A stretch of 64,000 nt of DNA from Flavobacterium enshiense DK69. Its GTDB lineage: Bacteria > Bacteroidota > Bacteroidia > Flavobacteriales > Flavobacteriaceae. This document shows, in pieces, positions 53,361 to 64,000 of the stretch (position 1 is the first letter of the stretch; every line of letters begins with the position of its first letter). A program made the translations under genes and the position numbers. The notes below the pieces were generated by a model. It was not told the DNA's origin. It ran no database searches and saw only the letters and a program-made list of their open reading frames with translations. The DNA lies in assembly GCF_000498495.1 (NCBI RefSeq), contig NZ_AVCS01000013.1, positions 62,001 through 126,000 of the forward strand, read 5' to 3'.

Positions 53361-53386
53361 GATTCAAACATTTAACTTTAACAATC

Positions 53387-53737
53387 ATGTCAAATTTATT
53401 AAAATTTGTTCAAGACGAATTCGTAGCGAAAAAAGATTTTCCTCAATTCAACGCTGGTGATACTATCACTGTTTATTACGAAATTAAAGAGGGTGAAAAA
53501 ACTCGTACTCAGTTCTTCAAAGGAGTTGTTATCCAAAAAAGAGGTGCTGGTGTAACTGAAACTTTCACTATCCGTAAAATGTCAGGCGCTGTTGGTGTAG
53601 AGCGTATCTTCCCTGTAAACATGCCGGCTTTACAAAAAATCGAAGTTAACCAAAGAGGTAAAGTTCGTAGAGCTCGTATCTTCTACTTCAGAGAACTTAC
53701 TGGTAAAAAAGCTAAAATCAAAGAAAGAAGAAGATAA
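53387..53737 (+). CDS. rplS: 50S ribosomal protein L19
   Basis: A 116-aa protein with the L19 signatures FNAGDTITVYYEIKEGEKTRTQFFKGVVIQKRG, TFTIRKMSGAVGVERIFPVNMP and KVRRARIFYFRELTGKKAKIKE. The length is normal. L19 sits at the 30S-50S interface. It follows trmD and ends in a terminator. Confidence 0.98.
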   Translation: MSNLLKFVQDEFVAKKDFPQFNAGDTITVYYEIKEGEKTRTQFFKGVVIQKRGAGVTETFTIRKMSGAVGVERIFPVNMPALQKIEVNQRGKVRRARIFYFRELTGKKAKIKERRR

Positions 53738-53763
53738 TTCACTTTCTGAAGTTTATAAGATCA

Positions 53764-53789
53764 GCCCCGATAACCTCGGGGCTTTTTTT
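53764..53789 (+). terminator. Terminator of rplS
   Basis: GCCCCGA and TCGGGGC pair around TAACC, followed by seven Ts. Confidence 0.95.
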
Positions 53790-53905
53790 ATGCAAAAAAT
53801 TAAACCTCAAATTATCATTTTGATAAATTAAAACGTCCAAAATAACAATCTCGCAATTCGTTCATTTCCCGACAATTTCCCAACCGCTTTTCGGACTGAT
53901 TTTCT

Positions 53906-53913
53906 TATATTTG
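53906..53913 (+). promoter_or_regulatory. -7 promoter box of icd
   Basis: TATATTTG matches the consensus, about 70 bases before the start codon. No good -33 TTG is seen. Confidence 0.5.
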
Positions 53914-53965
53914 CTATGCTTTTTTAAGCATCTTTCAACAAATAGTTTTAAAAACACAGCTATAG

Positions 53966-56206
<2,241 letters not shown>

Positions 56207-56231
56207 TGCATTTCACACTTGAAATAATTAC

Positions 56232-56260
56232 AAAGGCGGTTCGAAAGAATCGCCTTTTTT
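56232..56260 (+). terminator. Terminator of icd
   Basis: AAAGGCG and CGCCTTT pair with a GTTCGAAAGAAT inner part, followed by Ts. Placed 25 bases after the stop. Confidence 0.9.
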
Positions 56261-56318
56261 ATTTTAGGAGCAACTCGATGCATTTTCATAAAAAGAACTG
56301 CTCCTGCTGTCCACTATA

Positions 56319-56349
56319 TTTTTTGTCCCGTTTAGGACGGGACAAAAAG
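56319..56349. repeat. Intergenic hairpin TTTGTCCCG/CGGGACAAA
   Basis: A 10-to-11-pair stem (TTTTTGTCCCG with CGGGACAAAAA) around TTTAGGA-like loop. It is not next to a gene end, so its role is unclear. Confidence 0.6.
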
Positions 56350-56420
56350 ATGCCGTTCCCATCAGGGCTAAAAACAAGCATAGTTTTTCAAACACATTCT
56401 TTCAGGATGTCGTAAAATAA

Positions 56421-56450
56421 TAAAGCCACTCAAATGAGTGGCTTTATTTT
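56421..56450. terminator. Bidirectional terminator
   Basis: TAAAGCCACTC and GAGTGGCTTTA pair around AAAT with A and T tracts on both sides. It lies just after the end of the minus-strand T9SS cargo gene. Confidence 0.88.
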
Positions 56451-56472
56451 TTATTAAATCAATTGATCCTAC

Positions 56473-59400
56473 TTATCGTTTCATCGAGAAGTGGGCCTTA
56501 AATTGCTTATCAGCACCATTCTCTTTGTATTTAACGGTAAACCAGTAATCCGTAGACGGTAAAGTATGACCGTTGAAAGTTCCGTCCCATCCTGCTCCCG
56601 AAGGAACGATTTGTTTCAGTAACTTACCGTAGCGGTCGTAAATATGAATTTCAGAATTCGGCTGATCATCGCTTAACGACCAGATGTTCCAGGTATCATT
56701 ATAACCGTCACCGTTCGGTGTAAAGAAATGCGGATATCCAATAGTCAGGATACCGTTAAGGGTGATATCAGTACATCCCTTAGTATCATGAATCGTTATG
56801 GTATGTGTACCCGGTAACACATTAATGAATACATTACTTGTCTGGAACGCACCTCCGTCCAAACTGTACAAATACGTTCCGTTTCCTACTACAGTTACCG
56901 TGATAGCCTGAGTATCCTCAAAATAATTCGTAACTACAGCCGAGGCACTTTGTGCCGGATTAGACTCGTCAACATTTATTACAAACTGATCTGTACAACC
57001 TGTACTCGAATCCATTATCACAACAGTATACTGACCTGCCTGAGTAGCCTCATAAGAACTAGTTGTCGCAATCACAGTATTCATATCACCGCCATAATAC
57101 CATTGGAAAGTATAGGAAGCCGGACTTAAGCCTGTATCCATAGTATATCCGGAAATCAATGTTCCGGTTGCACTGTCTAAACAAACCGTTCCCGGATCTA
57201 TAGTCGTTTTAGGCTTCGGATTTACCAGAATAACAATTGTTTTCGGTTCTCCAGAACAACCATTATACATCGGTGTAACAGTATATGTCACTGTTCCTTG
57301 TGTATCTCCAGTAGTTTCCAGATTCTGATCGATCGGTATACCTGCTCCCGGAGTAGTTTCAGTTCCACTTCCATCAGAAGCACCGGTAACTCCGCTTTCA
57401 ACAACAGTCCACATGATTGAAGTTCCCTGAATAGTCGGCATAACATTAATTCCAGATGAATCGCCACTACAAATATCTTGTGGAGCTCCAATACCAAACA
57501 CTTCCGGTGTCGGATTAACTGTCACTGTGACTGTAACCGGAGTACCAATACATCCGTTAACCGTCGTTGGTGTAATCGTATAAATAACCGTACCTGGCGT
57601 CAAACCAATTGTACTTAAAGTTTGAATGATCGCACTTCCTGAACCTGAAGAAGCTCCAGTCACACCAGTTGCTTGAACAGTCCAATCGAAAGTAGTATTT
57701 GGTACAGTGGGGGTCAACTGAATATTGGTAGTCTCTCCCGTACACAACTCGTCTGAACTCGGACTCGGCTGAACATTAGGATAAGGGTAAACATTAACCG
57801 TCACTACTACCGGAGTCCCCATACAATTTCCATTAATTGGTGTAATGGTATAAACAACCTGACCAATATTTGTACCTGTAGCAGATAAAACCTGATTAAT
57901 TGAAGATCCTGTTCCACCTGATGCTCCAGTTGCTCCCGATAGCTGAGCAGCGTTCCAAGTAAAAGTAGTACCAGGAATTGTGCTCGTCATTGTTATATTT
58001 GTTGGATTACCTGAACAAATAGACTGTTCTGTAACATTCACGATAACATCCGGAACCGGCGATACCGTAACAATTACGTCGATTGGCAAACCAACACAAC
58101 TTCCTACAGCCGGAGTAATAGTATAAGTAACTGTTCCAACTGTATTTCCGGTTGTAAGCACATCAGAAATGATGCTTCCGCTTCCATTAGTTGCTCCGGA
58201 TGCCCCTCCAGTTTGAGTAACAGTCCATGAGAAAGTGGTATTCGGTACCGTTCCTGCTAATTGAATTCCGGAAGACTGACCCGAACACAAAGATTGCGAC
58301 GATGGATTAGCAGCTACCGTAGGTGTTTGTACCACTGTTACAGTTGCAGAACCAGATACTGTCTGAACACAGTTCGGAACCGTTCCGGCAGTCACATCAA
58401 CCAATGCGTAAGTGGTATCGACTGTCAAATTACCTGTATTAACGGTAGCATTACCAGCTGCATCAAGAAGTACCGGTTGTCTTGGTCCTCCATTAATAGT
58501 ATAACCCACGGTTGCTCCCGGAGTTCCGGAGAACGATATTGTAGCCGGTTGACCAAAACATACCGAAGTTGAACCTAAAATCGAAGCTGTCGGCTGAGGC
58601 GCGATATCTATAACAACTTGTTCCGTTAATGGCGTTGTACATCCCGTTCCCGCAGTAACATTCACTAACTGATATGTTGTTTGTACCGTTAAAGCCGCAG
58701 TTGGAAAAGTTGTTGTTCCAGATGCCGGTAAAACGACAGAAGCAGCTGTCCCGTTTACTGTATAGTTAACCGTTGCGTTTGGAGATCCGCTGATTGTAAT
58801 ATTAGCTGTTGATCCTGTACAGATTAGAGATGGTCCTGAAATTGTTATGTTAGCCGTTGGCGATGACAATACATTTACATCAGCTGTATCTGAACATCCG
58901 TTGATGTCAATATAAGTAATTGTCGCAGTACCCACATTAACCCCTAAAACATCTCCCGTTGAATTAACTGTTGCTACAGTTGGATCAGATGTCGACCACG
59001 CATTTGATGCTGCCGGAGGATTAGTAGATGATAATGTCGTAGTCGCACCGATACAAGTTGTTAATGTTCCCGATATTACCGGTAAAGCATTAACGGTTAT
59101 CGTTACCGTTGTCGAACAACCGCCACTATTTGTATAGGTAATATCAGAAGTACCAGGATTAACTCCTAAAACATTTCCTGCTGAATCGACTGTAGCAACA
59201 GCAGTATTGGATGATGTCCACGGATTTACAGCGGCAGGTGTTGGTGAACCAAAAAATTGTGTTGTTCCGCCAACGCAAATTCCCGATGCTCCTCCTGTAA
59301 TCGTAGGCAACGGGCTAACTGTTACTGTACTTGAAGGATTAGTTACACTTCCATTACAAATCACAGCATTACTACTGTCTAAATTTTTAACGGCAACTAA

Positions 59401-60462
59401 AGTATAAACTCGTGTACTTGAAGGTGTGTCTGTAAATTGGTAATTTCCGGCAGCATCGAGCAAACGTGATTGTATTGGTCCGCCGTCTATCCTGTAATCA
59501 ACCGTTGCTCCAGGAGTACCGGTAAAAGTGACCGTAACATTTTGGCCCGAACAAATCTGTGTTGGGGTTACTGACATTGTTGCTGTCGGGATCGGTAAAA
59601 CCCTCAGATTAAAGCTGGATATGATATAACATTTAGTGCTGATATTATACACTTTGACATAAATAAGCTGTGGATTTGCGATATTCCCATAGAACACCGG
59701 CAATTGAAGAGCAGTATTATCATTATTAACATCATCAACTGCATTAGCATATGAGATATAAAAATTCATTGCCGTATTTGGCTCTGTACATATCTTGCTT
59801 CTATGTGAATTAAGATTAAAAATACCTGTACTAGTAGTTGAGCAGGTAGGCAAATCAGGAATAGGAGTTTGGACTAAGGTTGGCGATTTTGGAAACGCAC
59901 CAGTACCAAGAGTTGCACTACCAATCCAATTAAGCGTGAAACCAGTATCAGTAGCATACGGCCTGTCGATAGCGATGTAATAGATTTCACCAACTGCTAC
60001 TGTCAGCCATTGTACATAGGCTAAATTATTACCTCCAGTACCAGACCAAGCAAAATTACTAGGAGTACTGCCATTCATACCTGTAATGTTGTTGGGTAAT
60101 CCAGCTTCAGAAGGATTAGTTGCATTGCATCGGATTGGCGTGCCTAAACCGGTCCCACAAGTTCTGTTTGGTCCGTAAACAAAAAAATCGTAATCACCAG
60201 TAAGAAGATCAGGATTATTTGGAGTTAAATTAAACCCCAATGTACCCGCCTGCGCAATAGTAACTTTCAGCCAAAGGGAATTGTGCTCGCGACCAGGACC
60301 ACATCCGGCAACTTCAAACGCGTTCCCATAACCGTCGGTATTGGTAATAAAACTACCGTCACCACATACTGGAATTGCATTAATACAATCGTTGGCCTCG
60401 ACTTGTCCAAAAACGGTATTTCCAAAAATAAATACTAAAAATAGTACTAAAATCTTTTTCAT
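56473..60462 (-). CDS. Large T9SS type B sorted adhesin-like protein with Ig/PKD-like repeats
   Basis: About 1329 aa from the ATG at 60462, which gives a clean signal peptide (KKILVLFLVFIFGNTVFGQ); the ATG at 60486 only adds eight residues. The N-terminal domain (about 25-190, CINAIPVCGDGSF) is of the PPC-like type found in gliding-associated proteins. It is followed by Ig-like segments, two BIG2-like repeats (ATVDSAGNVLGVNPGT and ATVNSTGDVLGVNVGT) and about five PKD-like repeats of 80-90 residues with TFxWTV...GTVTYTITP. The C-terminus (HFFTPNGDGYNDTWNI ... WDGTFNG) is a type B sorting domain. It should be a cell-surface protein exported through the T9SS. Confidence 0.9.
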   Translation of the reverse strand: MKKILVLFLVFIFGNTVFGQVEANDCINAIPVCGDGSFITNTDGYGNAFEVAGCGPGREHNSLWLKVTIAQAGTLGFNLTPNNPDLLTGDYDFFVYGPNRTCGTGLGTPIRCNATNPSEAGLPNNITGMNGSTPSNFAWSGTGGNNLAYVQWLTVAVGEIYYIAIDRPYATDTGFTLNWIGSATLGTGAFPKSPTLVQTPIPDLPTCSTTSTGIFNLNSHRSKICTEPNTAMNFYISYANAVDDVNNDNTALQLPVFYGNIANPQLIYVKVYNISTKCYIISSFNLRVLPIPTATMSVTPTQICSGQNVTVTFTGTPGATVDYRIDGGPIQSRLLDAAGNYQFTDTPSSTRVYTLVAVKNLDSSNAVICNGSVTNPSSTVTVSPLPTITGGASGICVGGTTQFFGSPTPAAVNPWTSSNTAVATVDSAGNVLGVNPGTSDITYTNSGGCSTTVTITVNALPVISGTLTTCIGATTTLSSTNPPAASNAWSTSDPTVATVNSTGDVLGVNVGTATITYIDINGCSDTADVNVLSSPTANITISGPSLICTGSTANITISGSPNATVNYTVNGTAASVVLPASGTTTFPTAALTVQTTYQLVNVTAGTGCTTPLTEQVVIDIAPQPTASILGSTSVCFGQPATISFSGTPGATVGYTINGGPRQPVLLDAAGNATVNTGNLTVDTTYALVDVTAGTVPNCVQTVSGSATVTVVQTPTVAANPSSQSLCSGQSSGIQLAGTVPNTTFSWTVTQTGGASGATNGSGSIISDVLTTGNTVGTVTYTITPAVGSCVGLPIDVIVTVSPVPDVIVNVTEQSICSGNPTNITMTSTIPGTTFTWNAAQLSGATGASGGTGSSINQVLSATGTNIGQVVYTITPINGNCMGTPVVVTVNVYPYPNVQPSPSSDELCTGETTNIQLTPTVPNTTFDWTVQATGVTGASSGSGSAIIQTLSTIGLTPGTVIYTITPTTVNGCIGTPVTVTVTVNPTPEVFGIGAPQDICSGDSSGINVMPTIQGTSIMWTVVESGVTGASDGSGTETTPGAGIPIDQNLETTGDTQGTVTYTVTPMYNGCSGEPKTIVILVNPKPKTTIDPGTVCLDSATGTLISGYTMDTGLSPASYTFQWYYGGDMNTVIATTSSYEATQAGQYTVVIMDSSTGCTDQFVINVDESNPAQSASAVVTNYFEDTQAITVTVVGNGTYLYSLDGGAFQTSNVFINVLPGTHTITIHDTKGCTDITLNGILTIGYPHFFTPNGDGYNDTWNIWSLSDDQPNSEIHIYDRYGKLLKQIVPSGAGWDGTFNGHTLPSTDYWFTVKYKENGADKQFKAHFSMKR

Positions 60463-60483
60463 TATATCAGGTTTATTTAAGAG

Positions 60484-60522
60484 CAATAGCTAATTCCTGT
60501 TTTTAGCAGGAATTAGCTATTG
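60484..60522 (-). terminator. Long perfect hairpin between OmpA-like and T9SS cargo genes
   Basis: CAATAGCTAATTCCTG pairs perfectly with CAGGAATTAGCTATTG (16 pairs, 7-base loop). No good U-tract follows on the minus strand, so it may partly terminate or stabilise the upstream transcript. Confidence 0.6.
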
Positions 60523-60603
60523 TTTGGGGGTTTTATTTTAAACTCTCAATGCAAGTGTAACGACATTGAGGCGTAAAGATTGTAAACATTTTGTTAAATT
60601 TTT

Positions 60604-62475
60604 TTATTTCTTTACAATCATAAATTCTGATCGTCTGTTTTGTGCATGCTGCTCATCTGTACAATTAGAGCCACAATCTACTTTTGGTTCTGTACTTCCA
60701 AAGCCTTTTCCACTCACACGATCTCTTGAAATACCCTTCGAAATCAAGTATTCAACAGTTGACTGTGCTCTCTGTTTTGAGAGCTTAAGGTTGTAAGAAG
60801 CACTTCCTTTAGAATCTGTATGGGATTTTACAAAAATCACCATCTTCGGATTGTCCTTCATCACCTTAACCAATTTATCCAATTCACCAGCACCTTCCGG
60901 TGTTATGTTACTTTTGTTATAATCGAAATAAACATTGTTTAAAATTACCTCAGTCTCGGTCACAATTACTTCAACCGGCATTAACTGCGCTTCCACAACA
61001 GATTGACCTGATTTGATTTTATCAATCGGGAAAGTTGCCGTTTCAAAATTATCGGCTTTAACCTGGAAAGTATAATTAGTTTCACATTCAACCTCATAAC
61101 CTACTCTTCCTCTTGCATCTGTTTGTCTTGTTTCGATAACATTGCCTTTAGTATCTAGAATAGCAACCGAAGCATTTGAAAGAACAGCACCTGTTTTCTT
61201 ATTGGTTACCGCAGCAATTGCTTCAGCTTTGCATACTTCCTTGGCAGCGTAGATGGCATCAGAGCCACTTCTGTCTGAAGAAAAATAACCAACATTGGCT
61301 GATTTATTATAACTGAAAGCGAAATCATCTTTTTCAGTATTTACTGGTTTTCCAACATTTTGAGGTTGCTCGGATTTGTTTAAATCCATTCTGAAAATAT
61401 CTAAACCTCCAAAACCTTGTTTCCCTGAAGAAGCGAAATACAACACGTTGTTTTCAGTAATAAAAGGGAAGTTTTCTTTTCCGGCAGTATTAACAGCTGG
61501 CCCCAAATTCTGAGGAGTACCACTGGTGTTTCCGTCAATCGAAACTTTCCAGATATCAGATTCGCCTAAACCATCCGGCATGTTAGATGCAAAATATAAA
61601 GTCTTTCCATCATTGCTCAAGCTTGGATTAGTCACAGAATAATTTGGACTGTTAAACGGTAACGCTGTAATATTCGTCCATTTTCCGTTTACTTTCTCGG
61701 CTCTGTACAAACCTTGTTGTGCAATTTTCGTGTTGCTTTTTTTATTCTTTTCGAATTGTCCCACACTGTGTCCGTCTCTTGCAAAAAACATTACATTTCC
61801 GTCTTTGCTTACAGTAACCGGACCGTCATGATATGGAGTATTCAATTCCTTAACTGCAACCGGCTCTGAAAAAGTACCGTCTGAATTACGGGTTGTCTGG
61901 AAAATATCCAAGTATGGCTGGTTAGCCCATTTATCCTTTTTCTTACCTGCATTTCTTGTACTTGCAAAATATAAGGTGTTATCGTTTGTAAGTACTGCAC
62001 CGAAATCGCTGCTGCCTTTAGCACTAATTGCTATCTCAGAAACGTCAAACATCTTATCTTTTTTGGTAAGGCTCGGAATATAATTCGGATTTGCTTTGTG
62101 TTCCTTAGCTCTCGAATCAGAAGGCATTAACGCAGCAAAAGCATCCATTTGCTTGTTAGCTTCCTCATATCTTCCCAAGGTTTTTAGAGTTTGGGCATAG
62201 CGGAAATAAGTTTCAGCATCCGCTTTTGCTTCAACAGCTTTACCATACCATTTTGCAGCCTCAGTCGCATTATTGATATTGTAATAGCAATCCCCTAGTT
62301 GTTTGGCAACATAAGGCGTAGCAGTATCTTTATCAGTAAGCTTCAAATATTCTTCAATAGCGTTTACGTACTGATAGCTTTCAAAATACTGATCGGCTTT
62401 TTTAGATTGTTTGTCCTGAGCATACCCCGTGGTCATCAATAATAACAAGCCTATTTGTATATAAATTCTTTTCAT
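60604..62475 (-). CDS. OmpA-family protein with TPR and PD40-like repeats
   Basis: A 623-aa protein with a signal peptide (YIQIGLLLLMTTGYAQ). In order: TPR-like helices (about 22-115, CYYNINNATEAAKWYGKAVE), a PD40/WD40-like beta-propeller region (about 140-415, LYFASTRN, NPSLSNDGKTLYFASN), a carboxypeptidase-regulatory-like domain (about 420-495) and an OmpA C-terminal domain (about 505-622) with VKSHTDSKGSASYNLKLSKQRAQSTVEYL, which binds peptidoglycan. This architecture is common beside T9SS cargo genes. It lies 17 bases after the PorP/SprF-like gene. Confidence 0.92.
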   Translation of the reverse strand: MKRIYIQIGLLLLMTTGYAQDKQSKKADQYFESYQYVNAIEEYLKLTDKDTATPYVAKQLGDCYYNINNATEAAKWYGKAVEAKADAETYFRYAQTLKTLGRYEEANKQMDAFAALMPSDSRAKEHKANPNYIPSLTKKDKMFDVSEIAISAKGSSDFGAVLTNDNTLYFASTRNAGKKKDKWANQPYLDIFQTTRNSDGTFSEPVAVKELNTPYHDGPVTVSKDGNVMFFARDGHSVGQFEKNKKSNTKIAQQGLYRAEKVNGKWTNITALPFNSPNYSVTNPSLSNDGKTLYFASNMPDGLGESDIWKVSIDGNTSGTPQNLGPAVNTAGKENFPFITENNVLYFASSGKQGFGGLDIFRMDLNKSEQPQNVGKPVNTEKDDFAFSYNKSANVGYFSSDRSGSDAIYAAKEVCKAEAIAAVTNKKTGAVLSNASVAILDTKGNVIETRQTDARGRVGYEVECETNYTFQVKADNFETATFPIDKIKSGQSVVEAQLMPVEVIVTETEVILNNVYFDYNKSNITPEGAGELDKLVKVMKDNPKMVIFVKSHTDSKGSASYNLKLSKQRAQSTVEYLISKGISRDRVSGKGFGSTEPKVDCGSNCTDEQHAQNRRSEFMIVKK

Positions 62476-62492
62476 TTTTTAGCTTCTTTTGA

Positions 62493-63428
62493 TTAGAAAT
62501 ATCTTGGTGATATTGATGTCTTTTTAGGGAAATTCAAGTCAAATAACAACATAAATTCGTGTGACGATTTAGTTGTTGCATCCAAATCTGAAATAATGTG
62601 GTCATACGCATAACCAAGACGTATTGAAGGTGTGATACGGTAATTTACCATTGCACCAAACGAGTCCTCAAGTCTGTAGGTTGCTCCTGCTTCGAACTTC
62701 TCAAAGAACAAAAAGTTAGCCGACACGTCCAAAGAAGTTGGAGCGCTGAAAGCCGATTTTAACATGAATGAAGGCTTAAATTTTGTGTTCTCTGATAATT
62801 GAAACACATATCCTCCCGTTAAGAAGTAATGCTGCGTTTCACTACCAAATTTGTAATCATCTCCGTCCACATGTAAATCAAGATGTTTAGCATCTAACAT
62901 ATTAGGTACAGAGAACGATACATAATATTTATCTGTGTAGTAGAAAACTCCACTACCGATATTGAAATAGGTATTGTTAACGTTTTCACTGAACGCAACG
63001 TCTCCTCCATCCGGAACATATCCGTTTCCGATGTCACTGAATAGGCCAACGTTATGAAAAGTCACACCTGATTTTAATCCGAATGCCAAACGATGCTCAC
63101 CTCCTAAATTTAAGGTATAAGCGAAATCACCATAAACATTAGTTTCTTCAACCGGGCCAATTTTATCTGAAATCACAGATAATCCTAAACCAACATTTTT
63201 ACCAACCGGACTGCTCGCGGCGAATGTCAGGGTTTGTGGAGCCCCTTCCACATTAACCCATTGGTCTCTGTATAAGACCCCAATAGCCAAATTCTCTTTG
63301 GAACCGGCATAAGCTGGATTAACCACATTCATATTATACATATATTGTGTATAATGCGGGTCCTGCTGTGCTTGCATGTCTGTGGTAATTGCTCCCAACA
63401 GAAGAATAGCAAAATAAATTTTTTTCAT
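62493..63428 (-). CDS. T9SS membrane protein PorP/SprF family
   Basis: A 311-aa protein with a signal peptide (IYFAILLLGAITTDMQAQ) and the family N-terminus QQDPHYTQYMYNMNVVNPAYAGS, followed by predicted beta strands of an outer-membrane barrel and a C-terminal aromatic strand. SprF-like proteins anchor or help export particular type B cargo proteins, here probably those encoded on either side. It is the first intact gene of the minus-strand trio, followed by the OmpA-family gene. Confidence 0.93.
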   Translation of the reverse strand: MKKIYFAILLLGAITTDMQAQQDPHYTQYMYNMNVVNPAYAGSKENLAIGVLYRDQWVNVEGAPQTLTFAASSPVGKNVGLGLSVISDKIGPVEETNVYGDFAYTLNLGGEHRLAFGLKSGVTFHNVGLFSDIGNGYVPDGGDVAFSENVNNTYFNIGSGVFYYTDKYYVSFSVPNMLDAKHLDLHVDGDDYKFGSETQHYFLTGGYVFQLSENTKFKPSFMLKSAFSAPTSLDVSANFLFFEKFEAGATYRLEDSFGAMVNYRITPSIRLGYAYDHIISDLDATTKSSHEFMLLFDLNFPKKTSISPRYF

Positions 63429-63455
63429 TTTCAGCTTGTATTGCTTTAATAATTA

Positions 63456-63485
63456 CAGTCTGCCCACTTCAGTGCAGGCAGACTG
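63456..63485 (-). terminator. Hairpin after the T9SS cargo gene
   Basis: CAGTCTGCC and GGCAGACTG pair around a 12-base loop between the cargo gene stop and the SprF-like gene. The minus-strand tail is not U-rich, so read-through is likely. Confidence 0.65.
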
Positions 63486-63499
63486 ATTTTTATTTGTTA

Positions 63500-64000
63500 T
63501 TAATATTGTCTGTTGATGTATACCCAACCGGTAACGGTAGTGTTATCAGCTTTCTGGATACTGTAGAAATAAGTACCGTCAGGTAACTTCTCTCCGTCAT
63601 TTGACTGTCCGTTCCACTGATCTTCATATCCTTCTCCATGAGAATACACTTCTACACCATAACGGTTAAAGATGACAACCTTTTTAACACCCATATCTCT
63701 AAGAACGAAAGCATCATTATCACCATCGTCATTTGGAGAAATACCTCTTGGAATATTTGGACAAGGTCCTTCATATTGAAGTTTTACAATAGCTGATGAT
63801 CCTGCTTCATTACATCCATTTGCTCTCTCATTTATTGTATATATAACTTCATAATTTCCAGGTGTGGTTGCAGAAAGATTGATAGCTCCTGTAGTAGGGT
63901 TTATAGACAATCCTGCAGGTGTAGCCGTGAAAGTTCCGCCTGTTGTAAATCCTTCAACTGTTGATAATACAGGATTAGTTCCTTCTCCACAATACTTAGA
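63500..64000 (-). CDS. C-terminal end of a T9SS type B cargo protein (5' end beyond window)
   Basis: An open frame enters from the right edge without a start codon (the first residues in frame are SKYCGEGTNPV) and ends at 63500, giving about 166 residues. It has an Ig-like piece, then the gliding-type type B C-terminal domain: NIPRGISPNDDGDNDAF, VVIFNRYGVEVYSHGEGYEDQWNGQSNDGEKLPDGTYFYSI. The full protein must be much larger. It lies upstream of the SprF-like gene in the order usual for sprB-sprF-type pairs. Confidence 0.92.
   Translation of the reverse strand, partial: SKYCGEGTNPVLSTVEGFTTGGTFTATPAGLSINPTTGAINLSATTPGNYEVIYTINERANGCNEAGSSAIVKLQYEGPCPNIPRGISPNDDGDNDAFVLRDMGVKKVVIFNRYGVEVYSHGEGYEDQWNGQSNDGEKLPDGTYFYSIQKADNTTVTGWVYINRQY

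Noticed and set aside
58261..58572. 103-aa plus-strand frame inside the T9SS gene
   Set aside because: It is antisense to repeated Thr/Gly-rich coding sequence, which gives Arg/Ser-rich shadow frames.
56473..60462. CRISPR-like or tandem DNA repeat in the large T9SS gene
   Set aside because: The periodicity is that of 80-90-residue protein domains in one open frame, not short repeats with unique spacers.

Overview
The window reads as a chromosomal segment of a Flavobacterium-like member of the Bacteroidetes (Flavobacteriaceae). The evidence is low GC content, promoter boxes of the Bacteroidetes type (TAnnTTTG), a leucine dehydrogenase, monomeric isocitrate dehydrogenase, a long flavobacterial-type NusB, a PUR-like DUF3276 protein, and type IX secretion (T9SS) proteins with gliding-type C-terminal domains next to PorP/SprF and OmpA partners. 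Genus assignment is inference; no rRNA gene is present.

Region 1 (1-10273, all minus strand) is a tightly packed operon. It encodes a SrfB-like Hsp70/actin-fold ATPase, a SrfC-like dynamin-type GTPase, a membrane-anchored subtilisin-family protease, a four-helix membrane protein and a repeat protein cut by the window edge. I know of no worked-out function for this five-gene combination, and it is one of the two best candidates for an undescribed system.

Region 2 (about 10.3-16.8 kb) looks like an accessory island. It has 1.9 kb of gene-poor DNA with strong inverted repeats and a hairpin-rich leader, a lone 143-aa protein, and a minus-strand trio of unknown proteins including a 58-aa membrane peptide. 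It also holds a HipBST-type toxin-antitoxin operon with three regularly spaced palindromic operators, a small putative DNA-binding protein, a tRNA 3'-end fragment surrounded by repeated GGTTACC motifs, and broken integrase and transposase remnants.

Region 3 (about 16.8-27.8 kb, all minus strand) is a probable biosynthetic gene cluster. It has two B12-type radical SAM enzymes, a FemAB/GNAT-like acyltransferase, a fusion of a class III aminotransferase with an acyl-ACP-reductase-like domain (predicted to make fatty amines from acyl-ACP), a GNAT-fold protein, an unusual cytochrome P450, an ICMT-like membrane methyltransferase and a CmoA-like methyltransferase. The product is unknown and probably lipid-like.

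Region 4 (about 28.5-56.2 kb) is ordinary chromosomal background: MidA-like methyltransferase, peptidase T, NusB/DUF1573/YajC, leucine dehydrogenase, an ABC exporter, CsaA, a glutamate-synthase-like protein, a cyclophilin-FKBP fusion, MFS transporter, an MBL/beta-CASP protein, LOG protein, TrmD, ribosomal protein L19 and Icd. Oddities include a cytochrome-c-like lipoprotein whose heme motif reads CAKWH.

Region 5 (56.4-64.0 kb, minus strand) is a T9SS cargo locus: the C-terminal end of one type B sorted protein, a PorP/SprF-family outer-membrane protein, an OmpA-family protein with TPR and PD40-like repeats, and a 1.3-kaa adhesin-like type B protein with repeated Ig/PKD-like domains.
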